64,000 bases of DNA from Bacteroidota bacterium (GCA_026391125.1 JAPLEO010000001.1:1-64000), one strand, 5' to 3'; positions 31,077 to 41,505 are shown, counted from the stretch's first letter. Notes: a model not told the origin generated them from the sequence alone. Numbers and translations are program-made.

Positions 31077-31901
31077 TTATTCTTCTGTTACCTGAAATGT
31101 AATACTCTGTTCATGTCGATAGATTACATTTCTCCCATTTTGAACTGCGGGTTTCCAGGATGGCCCTTTTTTGATTACACGTATTGCTTCTAGATCAGTA
31201 CCATAACCGGGATTATTCTCAGCAAGCACATCAGAAATAACTCCATTTTTATCTACTGTAAATGAAACCACAACTGTATATTTTCCAGCTGGTGCACCAT
31301 TATTAATTGGCAAGTCACTGTTTAAATTTCGTTCCAGATATTTCGACCAAGCAGATAATCCACCTGGAAACTCTGCAGGATTTTGAACAACATAAAATAT
31401 TTCTTCTGTTTTGTCTTCTATCATTGGCGCAACAACATTACTTATTCCTGCTTCAACTGGAAGTGCTTCAATTCCATTATCCTTGGATCCTTCTCGATTA
31501 ACGTTACCGATTTTAGTGTTATCCAGATTTTCAACTTCTTTCATTTCATCTTTATCATCAACTAGGGCATCTTTCAAAATTTGGAAAGGAGTAATTTTTG
31601 TTATTTCCACTTTTGGAGGATCCTGATTTGGAGGCGGTGGTGTCGGTTCCACTTTTTTCTCATCCAGCTTGAGGTTATCAAGAATTATATCTTGAACCAT
31701 CATTGGCATTTCCTTCTTCCTGGAAGAATTTGCAACAACAGTACTAATCACTAATAAAAGTGATATGAAAAATGTTCCAGCTAAAGCAAATGTAAGACGT
31801 TTACTATAGGTCTTACGCAAATCATAAGCCCCGTATGATTTGTTTCTTCCTTCAAATAAAATGTCAAGTAAGTCCGCGTTTAAAATTTGAATCTTTTCCA
31901 T
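31077..31901 (-). CDS. Energy transducer TonB
   Basis: FEGRNKSYGAYDLRKTY, single TM, Pro-rich PTPPPPNQDPP, C-terminal TonB domain (GKYTVVVSFTVDKNGVISDV...VIKKGPSWKPAVQNGRNV). Confidence 0.92.
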   Translation of the reverse strand: MEKIQILNADLLDILFEGRNKSYGAYDLRKTYSKRLTFALAGTFFISLLLVISTVVANSSRKKEMPMMVQDIILDNLKLDEKKVEPTPPPPNQDPPKVEITKITPFQILKDALVDDKDEMKEVENLDNTKIGNVNREGSKDNGIEALPVEAGISNVVAPMIEDKTEEIFYVVQNPAEFPGGLSAWSKYLERNLNSDLPINNGAPAGKYTVVVSFTVDKNGVISDVLAENNPGYGTDLEAIRVIKKGPSWKPAVQNGRNVIYRHEQSITFQVTEE

Positions 31902-31981
31902 AATAGTTGTTTTCTATGGGATGGATAGATGCAAAAATTTCCATAAAGAATTTTGTTAAAAGAAGATATGGGTATGATAGC

Positions 31982-32022
31982 ATCAAAAAGCCCGCTACGA
32001 AAATCGTAGCGGGCTTTTTGAT
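31982..32022. terminator. Strong intrinsic terminator between the two tonB genes
   Basis: Perfect 19-bp stem ATCAAAAAGCCCGCTACGA-aaa-TCGTAGCGGGCTTTTTGAT. Confidence 0.8.
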
Positions 32023-32038
32023 ATGTAAGAAGATAAAA

Positions 32039-32869
32039 TTATTCTTCAGAAACCACGAAAGTGATGCTTTGTTTGTGGCGATAGATTACGTTTCTACCGT
32101 TTTGAACTGCAGGCTTCCATGATGGTCCTTTTTTGATTACACGAACAGCTTCTTCTCTTGTACCATAGCCAGGATCATTCTCAGCTTGTACTTCAGAAAT
32201 ACCACCGTTTTTGTCAACTATAAAAGAAACCACAACAGTATATTTTCCTGGAGGTGCACCATTGTTTACAGGTAAATCCCTGTTCAGGTTACGCTCCAAG
32301 TATTTTGTCCATGCGGGCAAACCACCTGGAAACTCAGCTGGGATCTGTACTACGGTAAATACTTTATCGTAATCTTCATCCTGCTTTGGCGCTTCTACCT
32401 TACCAGTACCAGATTCAACAGGAGGAGCAACGATACCTTCGTCCTTTGTTCCTTCCTGATTAACAGTACCAATTTTGGTGTCTTCCAGTTTTTCTACTTC
32501 CTTGATTTCATCTTTTTCTTTCACTTCTTCATCCTTCACAATTTTTGGAGGGGTGAATTTAGTAATCTCCACTTTTGGTGGTTCTTGTTTTGGTGGTGGC
32601 GGTGGTGGCGGTGGTTCAGGTTTTTTCTCATCCTGCTTCATGTTCTCAAGATTAACGTCCTGAGCAATCATTTCCACTGCTTTCTTTTTTGAAGAATTCG
32701 CAACCACTGAACTGATCACCAATAGGCCACAGATGATAAGTGTACCTATCAAAGCGTAAGTGATACGCTTATGATAAGTCACACGCAGATCGTATGCCCC
32801 ATATGATTTATTTCTGCCCTCGAAAATAATATCGAGGATATCGGCAGATAAAATTTTGTTTACGTCCAT
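32039..32869 (-). CDS. Energy transducer TonB (paralogue of adjacent gene)
   Basis: Same architecture; Pro-rich PEPPPPPPPPKQEPPKVEITKFTPP and C-terminal TonB domain. Confidence 0.94.
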   Translation of the reverse strand: MDVNKILSADILDIIFEGRNKSYGAYDLRVTYHKRITYALIGTLIICGLLVISSVVANSSKKKAVEMIAQDVNLENMKQDEKKPEPPPPPPPPKQEPPKVEITKFTPPKIVKDEEVKEKDEIKEVEKLEDTKIGTVNQEGTKDEGIVAPPVESGTGKVEAPKQDEDYDKVFTVVQIPAEFPGGLPAWTKYLERNLNRDLPVNNGAPPGKYTVVVSFIVDKNGGISEVQAENDPGYGTREEAVRVIKKGPSWKPAVQNGRNVIYRHKQSITFVVSEE

Positions 32870-32918
32870 GTTTCAGTGTCTTTAATTTGTGAGTTCCCTT
32901 TCGGAAAATTCCACTTTA

Positions 32919-34097
32919 CTATTTTGCAGGAGCCGCAGCACCAGCTGCTTCAGATGCTTTAACCAATTGAGTTTCCACTGGAGAAATATCTACCAATGCA
33001 TAACGCTTCAATACATTAATCGCCATCTCATCTAGAATATCTACCACATTACGATAAGTACATTCTTCAGATGGTTTTAGTACTACTACTAAATCTTTTT
33101 CTGGAGTACGTGTTTTCTTATCTAATAATACGTTGCGTATTTCTTTAAAAGTTGATGATTTAAAGTTTGATGCGGTATTGTCCAACTGTCCTTCATAGTA
33201 AAAAACGTTGTCGTCTTTTCCTAAAAGAATGGTTATAACACCCGATTCCTTGGCCTTGTTCTGATCCTCTGGCTTATCTGCATCCTTTGGTAAGAATAGC
33301 TTCATAGCCGTTGGCTGACTCATCGTAGTGGTGAAGATGAAGAACGTAATCAACAGAAAACCCAGATCCACCATTGGTGTTAGATCCACACGGGTTGACA
33401 GCTTCTTACTTTTCTTGACCCCAGGTCCTTTCTTATGACCACCTCCACCGGAGGTATCCATTTCTGCCCCCTTCATAGCACTCTTCCAAAGTTCAGATCC
33501 AACAGGTACACTTTCAGGATTGGTGATCATTTGAAACTTTAAAATATCGTTTTTCTTAAACGCGTCGATGACGTTTTTGAATGCAGGATATTTTGCAGCA
33601 TTATCACCTTTCAACTGGATGTTTGCTTTCTGACCCGCATAAGCAGTCAAAACCAAACCCATCCATTCTCTGATTTCGCTATTGGTAGAATCTTTAGCAG
33701 GAATGCCTGGTAAAGCAGCGCCTTTGCGCGCTTCTTCAGGAATTGCAAGAAAAGCAGCTAGCCCGCTAAATGGTGCACCGAAGAAACCTGCTTTCTTAAA
33801 TGCTTGCACATTCAATCCAAGGTTCTTAGTGGAATTCAGCGTGTTTGCGATGACCTCTTTTTTAGATTCATCGTCCATAGAAAGAAATACTTTACCGTCT
33901 TTATCGATTGTGATTAACACGATATCCTTTGTTTCTGCAACTTTAGCTGCAACAGAGTTAGGTGTTGTAACCGCAATGGCTTCAGCAGGCTTAAACTTCG
34001 TTGTCAAGATAAAGAAAGACAACAAAAGGAATGCCACGTCACACATCGCCGTCATGTCGATACTAGTACTCTTCCGTGGTAATTTGGCTCTACCCAT
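32919..34097 (-). CDS. exbD: Fused double ExbD biopolymer transport protein
   Basis: Two ExbD modules in one 392 aa ORF: SIDMTAMCDVAFLLLSFFILTTKF (N) and STRVDLTPMVDLGFLLITFFIFTTTM (C). The junction ..ELWKSAMKGAEMDTSGGGGHKKG looks like the start of a stand-alone ExbD. Confidence 0.9.
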   Translation of the reverse strand: MGRAKLPRKSTSIDMTAMCDVAFLLLSFFILTTKFKPAEAIAVTTPNSVAAKVAETKDIVLITIDKDGKVFLSMDDESKKEVIANTLNSTKNLGLNVQAFKKAGFFGAPFSGLAAFLAIPEEARKGAALPGIPAKDSTNSEIREWMGLVLTAYAGQKANIQLKGDNAAKYPAFKNVIDAFKKNDILKFQMITNPESVPVGSELWKSAMKGAEMDTSGGGGHKKGPGVKKSKKLSTRVDLTPMVDLGFLLITFFIFTTTMSQPTAMKLFLPKDADKPEDQNKAKESGVITILLGKDDNVFYYEGQLDNTASNFKSSTFKEIRNVLLDKKTRTPEKDLVVVLKPSEECTYRNVVDILDEMAINVLKRYALVDISPVETQLVKASEAAGAAAPAK

Positions 34098-34162
34098 TGT
34101 TATTAATTTATAATTTCACTAATTAGATTCAAAACTGTTTGCTTTCCACAAAAATCTTTCGA

Positions 34163-35026
34163 CTATTTGTAATTAGCAGCAAAGCTTTGAGTTAAAGTGA
34201 AACCAGATTCGTCAATACCATAAGTAATACCATCAATACGAGTGGTAAATACGTTGTACATGATAATCGCAACGGCAGAAGTACCAATACCCAAAGCAGT
34301 GTTGTAAAGGGCCTCAGAGATACCTTGTGATAATTCACGAGCAGCTTCTCCACCACCTTCATCACCTAATTTAGAGAAAGAACGAATCATACCCATTACC
34401 GTACCTAACAATCCCATAAGGGTTGCTACTGAAGCGATAGTTGATAAGAATACTAAGTTTTTCTCCAACATTGGTAATTCCAATGCAGTTGCTTCTTCTA
34501 CTTCTTTTTGAATATTCAACACTTTTTGATCAGTAGTCAATTCAGTGTTAGTAATCATTTCTTTGTACTTCTTAAGACCTGATTTCATTACGTTTCCTAC
34601 AGATCCTTTTTGCTTGTCGCAAGCTGCAATAGCTTTGTCAACATCTTTGTTAGCTAAATGGAATTGTACTGAACGTACAAACTCAGCAATATTGCCAGTT
34701 CCACTTGCTTTAGTGATGGTCAAGAATCTTTCAATACAGAAAGCTAAAACGATTAAAAAAGCACCAATCAAAATTGGAACGATAATTCCACCTTCATACA
34801 TTTTAGCTAAAGCTCCTTTTGGTCCTTTGTGACTAGGCCAAAAACCACCGGCAGCATCTGGTGAAGTGAAATTACTGTCGGCACCGATTCCGAAGCGCCA
34901 TAAAACATAACCCAGGATAATACAGGCAATAGGTGCGATAGTTGCAACCAAGTTACTGCTCTTTTTAGGTTGAGCAGATGTTGCGGTTTTAGCAGCCGCT
35001 GGTGCAGTTGGTTTGATGTCAGCCAT
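34163..35026 (-). CDS. exbB: MotA/TolQ/ExbB proton channel family protein
   Basis: LPMLEKNLVFLSTIASVATLMGLLGTVMGMIRSFSKLG...ALYNTALGIGTSAVAI. Confidence 0.95.
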   Translation of the reverse strand: MADIKPTAPAAAKTATSAQPKKSSNLVATIAPIACIILGYVLWRFGIGADSNFTSPDAAGGFWPSHKGPKGALAKMYEGGIIVPILIGAFLIVLAFCIERFLTITKASGTGNIAEFVRSVQFHLANKDVDKAIAACDKQKGSVGNVMKSGLKKYKEMITNTELTTDQKVLNIQKEVEEATALELPMLEKNLVFLSTIASVATLMGLLGTVMGMIRSFSKLGDEGGGEAARELSQGISEALYNTALGIGTSAVAIIMYNVFTTRIDGITYGIDESGFTLTQSFAANYK

Positions 35027-35366
35027 GATTCAATTGATTTTTGGTTTTAAAAATTACAGTTGATAAAAATTTACGTTTCGCAATGCTACATAAAAATGTT
35101 TTGAAAAAACAAAACATCCCTCACTTTTTCTAAAGGGCTTACAAATTAGGTATTTTATTGAAACAGTTATCAAGAACGGCACAATCTTTTTTTCTTTTTT
35201 TATTTTAACAGAATTCATTAAGCTAAATCCCCCGTACACGGGCTTATCAGGCCATTTCACCGATTTGTTTTTGCTTTTTTCTCCCATCCATATAAGTTCT
35301 TTCAAAAAAAAGAATCCGAAATCGTTTGCGGAGTATCTTTAAGAAATAATTAAATTTTTACTACTT

Positions 35367-37931
35367 ATGAGAATTTATTTCGTTTCGTTGGCATTACTGG
35401 CTGTCACGGTTAGTTTTGGACAACAAAGACCCCAAAACCCTACCCCTACTCCGGGTAGCCCTACAGAAACCACTTCCCGTCCAACTATTGGTGCGGCTGG
35501 AATTGGTGGACCGAATGCTCCTAAACCTGGTCCAAAAGCCTATAAAGATGTGATTACCGACAAGGCAATTAGCAGCAAAGGGCTTTTTACAGTCCACAAA
35601 GTGGATGACAAATTCTATTTTGAAATCGCTGATAGCATTATGGGGCGCGAGATCTACGCCATTACTCGTTTTGCGAAAGTACCAGGTGGTGCAGGCGTTT
35701 ATGGTGGTGGTGAGGTAAATAAACAAACCCTCAAGTTTGAAAAAGGCCCAAGTAATAATGTATTCCTCAGAGTGGTAACATTAATTAGTATGGCCGATTC
35801 TACTAACAATATCTCTAAAGCAGTTAGCAATTCTTATTTAGATCCTATTGGGGCTGCGTTCGACGTAAAAGCCTACGGAAAGGATTCTACTAGCACAGTG
35901 ATTGATGTAACAGATTTCTTTAAAGGCGATAACCAAGTGGTTGGACTTGACCAGAACGATAAGCGCCAGTTTAACCTAACTGCAATTGCTGCAGACCGCT
36001 CTTATGTTCAATCTATCCGTACATATCCTATCAATACAGAAATAAAAACTGTTAAGACTTATTCTACTAGTGCTGGCTCCCCAATGGGTTTTGGAGGTTC
36101 TCCATTCCCTGGTGCTTCAGGATTTACTGCTGCTTCTAGAGCTGGTGCAGTTACTATGGAATTGAATACTTCTATGCTTTTACTTCCTAAAACACCAATG
36201 ACTCCTAGATTATTCGATCGTAGGGTTGGTTACTTTGCTGATCGTTATGTGTTATTTAGTGATGATCAACAAAAAGTTGACAGAAAAGAATTCGCTGTTC
36301 GCTGGAAACTGGAACCTAAACCAGAAGACCGTGAAAAATATATGCGTGGAGAATTGGTAGAGCCAATGAAACAAATCGTTTATTATATCGATCCAGCTAC
36401 TCCAAAACAATGGCACAAACCATTGATTGATGGCATTAACGACTGGCAAAAAGCTTTCGAAAAAGCTGGATTCAAAAATGCGATTGTTGGTAAAGAATGG
36501 CCTACCAACGATTCTACCATGAGCCTTGAAGATGCGCGCTATTCAGTGATCCGCTATTTGGCTTCTGATATTGAGAATGCTTCTGGTCCGCAAGTACACG
36601 ACCCTCGCAGTGGTGAAATTTTAGAAAGCCATATCAACTGGTACCATAACGTGATGAAATTGGTTCATGATTGGTACATGATTCAAACTGCTGCAGTTGA
36701 TCCAAAAGCAAGAAAAATGAAATTTGATGATGAACTAATGGGTCAGTTGATTCGTTTTGTTTCATCTCACGAAGTTGGACATACTCTAGGCTTACGCCAT
36801 AATATGGGAAGCAGTAGTAGAACCCCAGTTGAAAAACTAAGAGATAAAGCTTGGGTAGAAGCAAATGGACATTCGGCTTCTATTATGGACTATGCTCGTT
36901 TCAACTACGTTGCTCAACCAGAAGATGGTATCTCTGAATCAGGTTTATTCCCTCGCATTGGAGACTATGATAAATGGGCCATTGAATGGGGTTATAAATA
37001 CAGAGGAATTGCTGATGCTGAACAAGAAGAAAAATCAACCAACAAATGGGTGATCGATAACCTTTCAAAAAATCCAAGACTTTGGTTTGGTGGTGAAGGA
37101 CGTAGTGCTGATCCACGTGCACAAACAGAAGACTTAGGAGACAATAGTATGAAAGCTGGTGAATACGGTATTAAAAATCTGAAAAGGATCATTGTTGCAA
37201 TTCCAGAATGGACAAAAGAAGAAGCAAATCCTTATGAAAACTTAGCAGATATATATTCTCAGCTAATCACACAATATGGCCGCTATGTTGGCCATGTATT
37301 GAGAAATGTAGCTGGTGTTCAAGAAACTTTCAAAACAATTGAAGAGGTTGGTGATGTTTATGAACCAACACCTAAAGCAATTCAAAAAGAAGCTATCGCA
37401 TTTTTGAACAAACAATTATTTGAAACACCAACATGGTTATTGGATAAAAACATTCTAAACAAAATTGCAAACCCAATTTCTTTAGAAAGTATTCAGTCTT
37501 ACCAAACAAGTGCTGTGAATAGTTTGTTAGACGGACAACGTTTGTTCAGATTAGTTGCAGCTGCAAATCGTTACGGTAATACTACTTATAATATTACTGA
37601 AATGATCGCTGACCTTCATAAGGGTATTTTTAGCGAACTAAGTTCTAATAAACCTATCGATGGTTATAGAAGAAATATCCAAAAGGTTTATGTTGAAAAG
37701 CTAATTGATATTGTTGACCCTACTCCTACTATGACTATTAACTTAGGTGGATTTGGTGGACCAGCACCTGTGAATGTAAAATACACTGATGTTGTATCTG
37801 TAGCTAAAGGTGAATTGAAAGCCTTACAAGCTGAGATCAATGCTGCAGCTAATAGCAGTAGCGATAAGATCAGTAAATATCACTTACAAGATCTTGCCGA
37901 TAGAATTAAGAAAGGTTTAGATCCTAAATAA
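35367..37931 (+). CDS. Zinc-dependent metalloprotease (DUF5117/DUF5118 family), secreted
   Basis: SSHEVGHTLGLRHNMGSSS (HExxHxxGxxH metzincin-type motif), IMDYARFNYVAQPEDG. Confidence 0.93.
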   Translation: MRIYFVSLALLAVTVSFGQQRPQNPTPTPGSPTETTSRPTIGAAGIGGPNAPKPGPKAYKDVITDKAISSKGLFTVHKVDDKFYFEIADSIMGREIYAITRFAKVPGGAGVYGGGEVNKQTLKFEKGPSNNVFLRVVTLISMADSTNNISKAVSNSYLDPIGAAFDVKAYGKDSTSTVIDVTDFFKGDNQVVGLDQNDKRQFNLTAIAADRSYVQSIRTYPINTEIKTVKTYSTSAGSPMGFGGSPFPGASGFTAASRAGAVTMELNTSMLLLPKTPMTPRLFDRRVGYFADRYVLFSDDQQKVDRKEFAVRWKLEPKPEDREKYMRGELVEPMKQIVYYIDPATPKQWHKPLIDGINDWQKAFEKAGFKNAIVGKEWPTNDSTMSLEDARYSVIRYLASDIENASGPQVHDPRSGEILESHINWYHNVMKLVHDWYMIQTAAVDPKARKMKFDDELMGQLIRFVSSHEVGHTLGLRHNMGSSSRTPVEKLRDKAWVEANGHSASIMDYARFNYVAQPEDGISESGLFPRIGDYDKWAIEWGYKYRGIADAEQEEKSTNKWVIDNLSKNPRLWFGGEGRSADPRAQTEDLGDNSMKAGEYGIKNLKRIIVAIPEWTKEEANPYENLADIYSQLITQYGRYVGHVLRNVAGVQETFKTIEEVGDVYEPTPKAIQKEAIAFLNKQLFETPTWLLDKNILNKIANPISLESIQSYQTSAVNSLLDGQRLFRLVAAANRYGNTTYNITEMIADLHKGIFSELSSNKPIDGYRRNIQKVYVEKLIDIVDPTPTMTINLGGFGGPAPVNVKYTDVVSVAKGELKALQAEINAAANSSSDKISKYHLQDLADRIKKGLDPK

Positions 37932-37947
37932 TCAAATTTGAATTTTT

Positions 37948-37979
37948 AAAAGCCGTCCCGATCAATCGGGGCGGCTTTT
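37948..37979 (+). terminator. Intrinsic terminator
   Basis: AAAAGCCGtCCCGATcaATCGGGgCGGCTTTTTTT. Confidence 0.8.
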
Positions 37980-38026
37980 TTTATGCCCTACTCTTTTGTT
38001 TCAATACCTTTGTACAAAATCAATTC

Positions 38027-38737
38027 ATGAAGTGGCTATTTGTTTCTGTTAGCATTTTATTTTGTTTACAAATTTCTGCGCAAAAAAACAAAGCAGTAAT
38101 TGGTTATCTGAGAGATAGTGTTACTCATGCTCCGATCGTATTAGGAAGTGTTACAAATAACAATACTCATGAAACGGTGATGAGTGGAAATACTGGTCGC
38201 TTTAAAATCAATATCAAAGAAAATGAAGTGCTATCTTATGCAGCTGTAGGTTATCATTTCGATACCATACAATTCGTTCATAAATTGGCGATTCAAGATT
38301 CTATCGAGATCTATGCATCTCCATTGTCGCACGACTTAGGAAATGTTACTGTAACAACAAAGGGAATGAGCGCTTATCAAATGGATAGCCTCGAAAGAAG
38401 AAATGACCTGCTGCATGATATGGTTTCTTATAAAAAGCCAACCTTTGCATTGTCAAATACGGGTGCTGGTTTAGGTATTAGTATCGATCGTTTTTCTAAG
38501 AACGAAAAAAGTAAACGCAGAGCACTTGATTTTTTTGAAGCACACGAGAAAGAAGAATACATCAACTATCGATACTCTGCACAACTAGTAGAAGAAAGTA
38601 CAGGATTTAAAGATGAAACACTTCGCAGATTCATACAACAAAGTAGGCCCAGCTATGATTGGCTACGCGCCAATACAAGTACTGAAGATATTCGCTACTA
38701 TATCAATGATCAATTAAAGAAATTCTCTGTTAAATAA
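38027..38737 (+). CDS. Carboxypeptidase-like regulatory domain protein, secreted
   Basis: Signal peptide; VIGYLRDSVTHAPIVLGSVTNNNTHETVMSGNTGRFKINIKENEVLSYAAVGY (CarboxypepD_reg-like). Confidence 0.75.
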   Translation: MKWLFVSVSILFCLQISAQKNKAVIGYLRDSVTHAPIVLGSVTNNNTHETVMSGNTGRFKINIKENEVLSYAAVGYHFDTIQFVHKLAIQDSIEIYASPLSHDLGNVTVTTKGMSAYQMDSLERRNDLLHDMVSYKKPTFALSNTGAGLGISIDRFSKNEKSKRRALDFFEAHEKEEYINYRYSAQLVEESTGFKDETLRRFIQQSRPSYDWLRANTSTEDIRYYINDQLKKFSVK

Positions 38738-40021
38738 TTACTCGTAACGTAATGCTACAATTGGATTCAACTTGGCAGCTTTCATAGCCGGATAAATTCC
38801 TGCGGCTAATCCAACAATTGAACAAATCACAATTCCTAAAATCACCCAGAACCAAGGAATCACAAATCCTGTATTTAAGATCATCGAAAATAAATTACCT
38901 ACCAACACACCCAAGATAATTCCAAACAAAGCACCAAGCATGCTGATGATCATACTTTCGAATAAAAACTGCTGACGCACATTTCTACTTTTGCCGCCAA
39001 TTGCTTTGATCAATCCCACTTCTTTTGTTCTCTCGTTTACAGCAACCAACATAATATTCATCAAACCAATAGCTGCACCAATCAGTGTGATCAATCCGAT
39101 CGCACCAGCAGAACCTGTGATACTGCTCAAGAAGCCTATGAACATTTCAGCGAATTTGTCGCTCTTCTCAATCACAAAATTTTCTTCATCAACTGGTTGT
39201 AATTTCCTTACACTTCTAAACACAGAAATTGCTTCGCCATCAGCAACAGTTAACTCATTCACATTCTGTACCATTACACCAATCATATAAGAAGGACTAC
39301 CATTTGTAAATCTTCTTAAATTAGTAAATGAGGTTACTACCACATCGTCCTGACGTAGCATGGCGCTCGAACCCTTTTCTTTCAGTAATCCGATTACGCG
39401 ATAAGGGACACTACCCACACGAATGATCTTCTCGATACATTTTTCTGGTTTATCTCCGAATAATTTATTGGCAACATTAGAGCCTAGCATACATACATTT
39501 CTTCCGCTCTGAACATCTAGACTATTTACATTTCTTCCTAGAATGAGGGTATAACCATTTACATTCAAATAGTTTTCGTCGCCCCCCATGACCACTATAT
39601 TGGGATTGGTTTTCTTTTCTTGATAATGTATTTCTTGACCACCAGGTCCGCGGCGATAAACCGTTGAAACAGCACCCGGAAAACTGAAAGCAGCTTTAAA
39701 AGCAACTGCTTCTTCCATGCGAATTGGCTTGCCTAAATTCGATTTTTTCTCTTTTTTGGCCCCTTTCTTTGCTTTTTGAAAATCAGCATTATTTCCACCG
39801 CCACCCATACGGACATTCGATTCTTTGTATCGGATACTGAACGAATTAGCACCCATGAAAGAAAAACTTTCTTTCAGGCTCTGATTCATTGCCTGAATCG
39901 CTGTAATAATTCCGATCAATGCCATAATTCCAAAGGCAATGATGGCAACAGTAATGCTTGTTCTTAGTATATTACTTCGAACGTTACGCCAGGCTAAACT
40001 TAAAGAATCGAGAGTGGTCAT
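38738..40021 (-). CDS. ABC transporter permease (MacB/FtsX type)
   Basis: SLAWRNVRSNILRTSITVAIIAFGI; periplasmic MacB domain; EVGLIKAIGGKSRNVRQQFLFESMIIS; AAKLNPIVALRYE. Confidence 0.93.
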   Translation of the reverse strand: MTTLDSLSLAWRNVRSNILRTSITVAIIAFGIMALIGIITAIQAMNQSLKESFSFMGANSFSIRYKESNVRMGGGGNNADFQKAKKGAKKEKKSNLGKPIRMEEAVAFKAAFSFPGAVSTVYRRGPGGQEIHYQEKKTNPNIVVMGGDENYLNVNGYTLILGRNVNSLDVQSGRNVCMLGSNVANKLFGDKPEKCIEKIIRVGSVPYRVIGLLKEKGSSAMLRQDDVVVTSFTNLRRFTNGSPSYMIGVMVQNVNELTVADGEAISVFRSVRKLQPVDEENFVIEKSDKFAEMFIGFLSSITGSAGAIGLITLIGAAIGLMNIMLVAVNERTKEVGLIKAIGGKSRNVRQQFLFESMIISMLGALFGIILGVLVGNLFSMILNTGFVIPWFWVILGIVICSIVGLAAGIYPAMKAAKLNPIVALRYE

Positions 40022-40107
40022 GCAGATTTAGATTATTCCTTCAATGGCTTAAAGGTAATCGAGATTCTGATTTTTGAAGAAACTGCGCTTATAAATGTGA
40101 GGAGCGG

Positions 40108-41505
40108 TTAAAAATAGAAATAATTGAGCAATACAGAGGGTAGCACTCCAATTAAAACGATCAAAGCCGCCACAAAAATCAATCCCGCCTTAAATCCAGT
40201 GGTGATTTCTGAGGTTTCTGCAACGCCTTCTTTGAAGTACATCGACTGGATAACCCTGAAGTAATAATACACACTTACTGCAGCAAAAAGTACCGCAACT
40301 ATCACTAGCCAAAGGCCAGTTCCAGTTTTAACTACACTCGCCAACATATAGTATTTCGCAAAGAATCCAGCGGTTAATGGGATACCAGAAAGTGATAAGA
40401 GACAAATGGTAGTAGTTAATGCCAATACTGGTTCGGTTTTAGCGAGTCCGTTAAACCCATCCAGCGTATAATCCTTCATTTTAATCAGTACCGCAAATAT
40501 TCCGATGGTAGCTAAACTATAGGCTGTTGCATATAAAAGGATACCCTCTTTAGCTATATCATTTGCTGAATAAAGCGCAAATAGCATAAAGCCTGCTTGA
40601 GCAATACTTGAATATGCAAGCATACGCTTAACGCTCTGCTGAAATACTGCTGTAATATTTCCGACCAAAAGAGTAGCTATGATCACGAACGATAATAAGA
40701 TCTTCCAAGTTGGACCGAGTATGGTTGACTGCCCTTCCATTAAACGAATGAAAGCAAAGAATCCTGCGGCTTTAACAATGGTTGCCATGAATGAAGTGAA
40801 TACACTTGGTGCTCCATCATATACATCTGGTGTCCAGAAATGAAAAGGAGCAGCTGATACTTTAAAACACATGGAAACAAATAATAAAAGTAAACCGGCG
40901 ACTTCTAAAAAAGATACTTTAGATGCAGAGAGGCTGCCATTCGGTGCTGTAAAAATTGATGGAGATACGATTCCAAAAGATCCAGTTGCGCCATAAATCA
41001 TGGCGATGCCCATCAACATGATCCCAGCAGTGAATGCCCCCATTAAAAAATACTTTAAAGAGGCTTCGTTGCTTTTTAAATTACGCTTATCTGAACCAGT
41101 TAATATGTAAAGCGGGATCGACAAAATTTCAATACCCAAGAACAACATCAATAAACTATTGAAACCACATAGAATACTCACACCGCATAAAACAAAGAAT
41201 ATTAACGCAAAATATTCAGCAGGATAATTTCCGGCTGTTTCAATATCCTTTCCACTAATTAGTACATAGATGAAAGTGGCAGCAATTGCAATGCTATTAA
41301 AGAATAATCCAAATTTTTGAAATCTTAATAGCTCGTGACTATTTACAACAACGGTGTATACACCATAAGTTTGTAATACGTTTGCTATCAACAATAATAG
41401 TAAGCCAGCCATTGCTACATACTTCAGTGTTGATTTGTTTTTGAGTAATATGCCGCTAAACATCATTACTACTCCTAATAAAGCCGAAACTATAATTGCG
41501 TTCAT
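40108..41505 (-). CDS. nuoN: NADH-quinone oxidoreductase subunit N
   Basis: Proton_antipo family; position in nuo operon after nuoM; LGIEILSIPLYIL, PFHFWTPDVYDGAP. Confidence 0.95.
   Translation of the reverse strand: MNAIIVSALLGVVMMFSGILLKNKSTLKYVAMAGLLLLLIANVLQTYGVYTVVVNSHELLRFQKFGLFFNSIAIAATFIYVLISGKDIETAGNYPAEYFALIFFVLCGVSILCGFNSLLMLFLGIEILSIPLYILTGSDKRNLKSNEASLKYFLMGAFTAGIMLMGIAMIYGATGSFGIVSPSIFTAPNGSLSASKVSFLEVAGLLLLFVSMCFKVSAAPFHFWTPDVYDGAPSVFTSFMATIVKAAGFFAFIRLMEGQSTILGPTWKILLSFVIIATLLVGNITAVFQQSVKRMLAYSSIAQAGFMLFALYSANDIAKEGILLYATAYSLATIGIFAVLIKMKDYTLDGFNGLAKTEPVLALTTTICLLSLSGIPLTAGFFAKYYMLASVVKTGTGLWLVIVAVLFAAVSVYYYFRVIQSMYFKEGVAETSEITTGFKAGLIFVAALIVLIGVLPSVLLNYFYF

Noticed and set aside
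35054-35305. 83 aa minus-strand ORF in the exbB-metalloprotease gap
   Set aside because: No signal, domain or coherent composition; probably a chance ORF in AT-rich intergenic DNA.
36252-37192. Several ORFs of 60-76 aa on both strands inside the metalloprotease gene
   Set aside because: Alternative-frame shadows of a strongly supported 854 aa CDS.
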